This document shows positions 19,317 through 21,377 of a stretch of 21,377 nucleotides of DNA, one piece after another. Origin of the DNA: a virus; the IMG/VR virus record IMGVR_UViG_3300030106_005454, positions 8,290-29,666 of that record, one strand, 5' to 3'. Within the stretch, counting starts at the first letter, position 1. Each line of letters opens with the position of its first letter. The position numbers and the translations under genes are program-made. The notes below the pieces were generated by a model. That model did not search any database. It saw only the letters and a program-made list of their open reading frames with translations, and was not told the origin of the DNA.

Positions 19317-19498
19317 TCCTCTGAAGTATCTCCATGTTTTTTCTTGCCCCACTTAATAATTTTATCAAAGTTTTTAGCTTTAATATCTACCAATGGACCA
19401 TATTTCCTCCAAGCCTTAGCCATTAAATTTAATTCAACTAAAAATAATGGCCATTGCTTTTGAGATATATTACTTATTTTTATGTTTATTTCTTTCAC
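19313..19498 (-). CDS. Small basic protein, 61 residues, GTG start
   Basis: The start is GTG at 19496-19498, 1 nt after the stop of the alpha-CTD gene. AAAGGA in that gene's end serves as the RBS. The product (MKEINIKISNISQKQWPLFLVELNLMAKAWRKYGPLVDIK) is a small alpha/beta protein with a basic C-terminus (WGKKKHG). I recall similar small proteins in marine phages, with no known role. It ends face to face with the 72-residue gene, the two stop codons sharing TTAA. Confidence 0.65.
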   Translation of the reverse strand: MKEINIKISNISQKQWPLFLVELNLMAKAWRKYGPLVDIKAKNFDKIIKWGKKKHGDTSED

Positions 19499-19499
19499 G

Positions 19500-19922
19500 T
19501 TAAAATAATTCCTTTAAAGCTTTTTCATAAAAATCCATAACTTTTCTATGTTCGGCAAAGTAATCATCTACCTGTGTATAGGTATATTGATGCTGAGTAG
19601 TAATACGATTAAGTGACCTATTCGCCGCCTCCTGACTTTTTGCAATAATATCCCAATTAAACTCTTTCCATAAATTAGGGTGTTTTTTAGGAATATCTTT
19701 TTTTCGTTCTTCTTCTGTCATACCTAGTTTTAAATTCATATTAGAAAGAACTTCTTTAACTTCATTTAAAGATTTCCTCCCAAAATTTGGAGTTCTTAGT
19801 ATTTCTCCTTCAGTTAATTTAACTAGGTCTTCAATGGTATCAATCTCATTATTCTTTAGACCACTCATAACACGAATAGATAATTCTAATTCGTCTATTT
19901 TTCTATCTAGATTATTTGTCAT
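19500..19922 (-). CDS. Free-standing RNA polymerase alpha C-terminal domain protein
   Basis: The protein has 140 residues. Residues 10-68 align with the bacterial alpha-[11 protein letters not shown] then [39 protein letters not shown]. Of the E. coli DNA-contact residues, R265 (here R17), K271 (K23), G296 (G48), K298 (K50) and S299 (S51) are kept, while N268 is S and C269 is G. The alpha-NTD that joins polymerase is absent. The unique part (70-140) is charged and helical. It could bind UP elements or activators in place of host alpha, or act as a competing domain. It has its own promoter and a 5' stem-loop leader. The domain call is firm, and the mode of action is inferred. Confidence 0.85.
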   Translation of the reverse strand: MTNNLDRKIDELELSIRVMSGLKNNEIDTIEDLVKLTEGEILRTPNFGRKSLNEVKEVLSNMNLKLGMTEEERKKDIPKKHPNLWKEFNWDIIAKSQEAANRSLNRITTQHQYTYTQVDDYFAEHRKVMDFYEKALKELF

Positions 19923-19954
19923 ATTTTTCCTTTCATATTCTTTATAGGCAGTTA

Positions 19955-19981
19955 TTTAGGCTCATACCCAGGAGCCTTAAA
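19955..19981 (-). promoter_or_regulatory. 5' leader stem-loop of the alpha-CTD message
   Basis: TTTAAGGCTC and GAGCCTAAA pair with one bulge around an 8-nt loop, at the expected 5' end of the transcript (start near 19978). It could shield the message from 5' decay or act as a control element. The RBS AAAGGA lies downstream, next to the ATG. Confidence 0.5.
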
Positions 19982-19984
19982 TGT

Positions 19985-20013
19985 AATATAGTACTTTATA
20001 GGATATTTGTCAA
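19985..20013 (-). promoter_or_regulatory. Promoter of the alpha-CTD gene
   Basis: Minus strand TTGACA (20008-20013), 17 bp, TATATT (19985-19990). The spacer contains AATATCCTATAAA, the reverse of the TATAGGATATT motif seen in the plus-strand promoters. Confidence 0.75.
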
Positions 20014-20016
20014 CCC

Positions 20017-20160
20017 CTATTTTCCCTGCCCACGATATTTTTTAAATTGCCTGCGTTTATGCTTGTTCATTTTGCATAAACTAGGGTGACGTCCAATCGA
20101 AGTTTTGTGAAATATAGGCTCATGTGGTAGTTTTGCGTATAATCCTTTTGCTTTAGCCAT
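20017..20160 (-). CDS. Small basic protein, 47 residues
   Basis: The ATG at 20158-20160 overlaps the TAA of the zinc-ribbon gene, and the frame ends in TAG at 20017-20019. The product (MAKAKGLYAKLPHEP then KMNKHKRRQFKKYRGQGK) is very basic. The phrases F-H-K-T-S-I-G-R and K-R-R-Q-F-K-K-Y-R-G-Q-G-K are, as I recall, conserved in many marine phage microproteins. The basic tail suggests RNA or DNA binding. It is followed by the alpha-CTD promoter. Confidence 0.7.
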   Translation of the reverse strand: MAKAKGLYAKLPHEPIFHKTSIGRHPSLCKMNKHKRRQFKKYRGQGK

Positions 20161-20354
20161 TATGCCTCAGGTTTTACTTCTATTCTGGGTATATAGCTTA
20201 TTACACCATTTATTTTCTGTTCTAAATCAGAACCACATGTAATACATCTATAAAAATCTTTTGTTATAGATATTAACATAGTTGGTTCTTTACACGTCGG
20301 ACAAACGCCGTGTGTTACTTCTGAACTAAAACCTTTTTTAAAGTAGTTTTCCAC
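20160..20354 (-). CDS. Zinc-ribbon protein, 64 residues
   Basis: C18-P-T-C21 and C37-I-T-C40 form a zinc ribbon of the rubredoxin/TFIIS-like type (HGVCPTCKEPTMLISITKDFYRCITCGS). The remainder is short and beta-rich. It overlaps the membrane microprotein upstream by 17 nt and the 47-residue gene downstream (TAATG). Zinc ribbons of this size usually bind nucleic acid or a protein partner. The exact role is unknown. Confidence 0.75.
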   Translation of the reverse strand: MENYFKKGFSSEVTHGVCPTCKEPTMLISITKDFYRCITCGSDLEQKINGVISYIPRIEVKPEA

Positions 20355-20445
20355 TGTCTAGTATTAATATGATAAGTATTGCTAAAAGTATATATCCATG
20401 ATGGTTATTAACAAATTTTCTTATCTCTTTTAAAAATGCTCTCAT
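20338..20445 (-). CDS. Membrane microprotein, 35 residues
   Basis: The ATG at 20443-20445 overlaps the stop of the endolysin (ATGA), and the frame ends in TAA at 20338-20340. After a basic start (MRAFLKEIRKFVNNHHG), residues 18-30 (YILLAILIILILD) form one membrane segment. Its position directly behind the endolysin suggests a part in lysis, such as a spanin- or holin-like helper, but this is inference. Confidence 0.55.
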   Translation of the reverse strand: MRAFLKEIRKFVNNHHGYILLAILIILILDSGKLL

Positions 20446-20922
20446 CCTTTTACTTTTCCCCCTTCCCATTTCATGTCTGGGAGGCCGTTTTCATAGCTTT
20501 TCCCATCATAAGTTAGTACTTGTTTTCTGTTTGCACCTGCTTCGTTATAGCTAACGTGCACCCAGCCACCTGCTGGATCGTTAGGATTGTAAAATTCTAG
20601 TATAAGTTGATCAAAATCTACGTTATTAGACAGCCAGTAAGCTATCTTAATGTTTGGCACACCTGCAATTTCAAAGTCAACCGCCTGGCCCTTTGCATGC
20701 TGCGACGTCTTTTTCGATCCTATTGCCTCACACAGCGCCTCTGTAGCCCGATGTAATAGTTATTGGTTTGTCAAAGTGTGCACGAGCTGGTTCTAATATT
20801 TCGTAGCATACGTTTTCCAAATTTTTTATATCGCCTGAACCTGGCGAATTGTCAATACCTTTACGTGTTGCGGTCATTGACTTAGTCATTTCTTCAAGTT
20901 TAAAATGTTTTGATAGTTGCAT
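20442..20922 (-). pseudogene. Peptidase M15-type endolysin, split by a frameshift
   Basis: The N-terminal frame (20728-20922, 64 residues, MQLSKHFKLEEMTKS...) ends at I-T-S-G-Y-R-G-A-V and a TGA. In the +1 frame the rest continues without a break: L-C-E-A-I-G-S-K-K-T-S-Q-H-A-K-G-Q-A-V-D then PNIKIAYWLSNNVDFDQLILEFY and G-G-W-V-H-V-S-Y to 20442. Together they give a full M15_3 D-Ala-D-Ala-type peptidase, with the SxHxxGxAxD zinc motif and the second histidine (WVH) both in the second frame. Cause: a small deletion after GYR, a sequencing error, or a programmed +1 shift at GTG-TGA. AGGAAAT lies before the ATG. The gene sits between the XhlA-like and membrane microprotein genes. Confidence 0.8.
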
Positions 20923-20935
20923 AATTTCCTACCTT

Positions 20936-21127
20936 TTATTTAGTTACTAAAGTAAATATAACATATGACATACCTGTAATCAATGCTCCTACAGATACTA
21001 ATAAAATACTTTCAATCCTATCAATTTGTTTTTTTATTCTAGAAATTCTTTCATGTGTTTGTTTCTGCATAATCCTACATAATTTTTCGTGCGAATCTAT
21101 TCGTTGTAATGCGTTTTCTTTTTTCAT
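20936..21127 (-). CDS. XhlA-like holin-associated membrane protein, 63 residues
   Basis: The protein has an N-terminal charged coiled coil with the phrase H-E-K-L-C (13-17) and K-K-Q-I-D-R-I-E-S, then a C-terminal membrane helix (about 41-62, ILLVSVGALITGMSYVIFTL). This is the layout of haemolysin XhlA-type proteins, which pair with holins and endolysins at the membrane. It lies 13 nt upstream of the endolysin gene. The family call rests on layout and neighbourhood. Confidence 0.65.
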   Translation of the reverse strand: MKKENALQRIDSHEKLCRIMQKQTHERISRIKKQIDRIESILLVSVGALITGMSYVIFTLVTK

Positions 21128-21129
21128 GA

Positions 21130-21345
21130 TTATTCAAGTATTATCTTTTTAATAGCTATAGAGCCATCAATATTTTTTTCTAATTCAGCCTTAGTCTTAA
21201 TACATTTGTAAGTTACATTTGGCGTATATTGTCTCTCCGCATGACGCTTACCTCGTAAGCACTGAGCCATTCCCTCCATCTGTATTCTGTGTTCCTTAAT
21301 TTCTGCTCCTACAAACATAAGTAGGGCCACTACAACCTCTGTCAA
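21130..21345 (-). CDS. Small protein with N-terminal hydrophobic segment, 71 residues, TTG start
   Basis: TTG at 21343-21345 is the start, with GGAGG 7 nt upstream. The product begins M-T-E-V-V-V-A-L-L-M-F-V-G-A-E-I-K-E-H-R-I-Q and has C-L-R-G-K-R-H-A-E-R and Y-K-C-I-K-T-K. The first 14 residues are hydrophobic and may be a signal or anchor. I recall similar proteins in many marine phages, and the 72-residue protein at 19098 has the same style. Function is unknown. Confidence 0.7.
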   Translation of the reverse strand: MTEVVVALLMFVGAEIKEHRIQMEGMAQCLRGKRHAERQYTPNVTYKCIKTKAELEKNIDGSIAIKKIILE

Positions 21346-21377
21346 TGTGTGCCTCCATTTCCGTTTTTATAATGCAT
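21342..21377 (-). CDS. 3' end of an upstream gene
   Basis: The frame is open from the window edge to TGA at 21342-21344, with the last residues H-Y-K-N-G-N-G-G-T-H. It overlaps the TTG start of the next gene by 4 nt and contains its RBS, as is usual for this operon. An ATG stands at the very edge, so the fragment could also start there. Too short for any identification. Confidence 0.35.
   Translation of the reverse strand: MHYKNGNGGTH

Overview
The window is part of the genome of a tailed double-stranded DNA phage. It has a terminase large subunit, a portal, a scaffold-like protein, a GroES-like co-chaperonin, a terminase small subunit, phage nucleases and a lysis cassette. Genes are tightly packed with ATGA and TAATG overlaps, and no bacterial housekeeping genes are visible. 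The AT-rich composition, the many very small genes and the GGRVG-box protein between terminase and portal resemble phages of AT-rich marine bacteria such as the SAR11 group. That host call is inference from composition and recognition of protein styles, not from a search.

Layout. (1) Positions 1-8277, minus strand: the packaging and head module. It is read as TerL, GGRVG-box protein, a 53-residue protein, portal, holin-like membrane protein, a 55-residue protein, a 79-residue protein, GroES-like co-chaperonin, scaffold-like protein and the start of a further gene cut by the window edge. (2) Positions 8278-13570: a mosaic accessory region of short single genes on both strands. The genes are separated by about eight copies of a GC-rich repeat (core GGGTGGGCCCGCCC) and by heptamer CAAGCNN tracts. 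Several genes have their own sigma70-like promoter with the start codon at or next to +1 (leaderless). In the middle lies a stretch of about 675 nt (10357-11031) with its own promoter and terminator, no credible gene and at least five long stems. It looks like a large structured non-coding RNA. (3) Positions 13570-14150: the terminase small subunit on the plus strand, sharing a divergent leaderless promoter with a small minus-strand gene. (4) Positions 14490-14930: non-coding, with direct and inverted repeats, a possible origin or control region. (5) Positions 15105-19032, minus strand: a long operon of about 16 overlapping genes that starts with a ribbon-helix-helix regulator. It includes zinc-binding, coiled-coil and one-pass membrane microproteins, a LAGLIDADG endonuclease, a possible PD-(D/E)XK protein and a RecB/Cas4-like exonuclease. 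It ends at a hairpin terminator. (6) Positions 19098-21377: a convergent small secreted-type protein, an operon whose main product is a free-standing RNA polymerase alpha C-terminal domain, and a lysis group. The lysis group has an XhlA-like membrane protein and an M15 endolysin that is split by a frameshift.

How it fits together. The RHH protein and the alpha-CTD protein are good candidates for redirecting host transcription. The recurrent promoters in region 2 share a GGATATT(A/C)TGTTATA core that could be their target. The nucleases of regions 2 and 5 fit phage recombination and DNA processing. Modules 1 and 3 build and fill the head, and module 6 lyses the cell. The most unusual item is the probable structured RNA at 10357-11031. 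Thirteen of the annotated proteins are 30-58 residues long and were read directly from the sequence on the basis of ribosome binding sites and overlapping stop/start codons.
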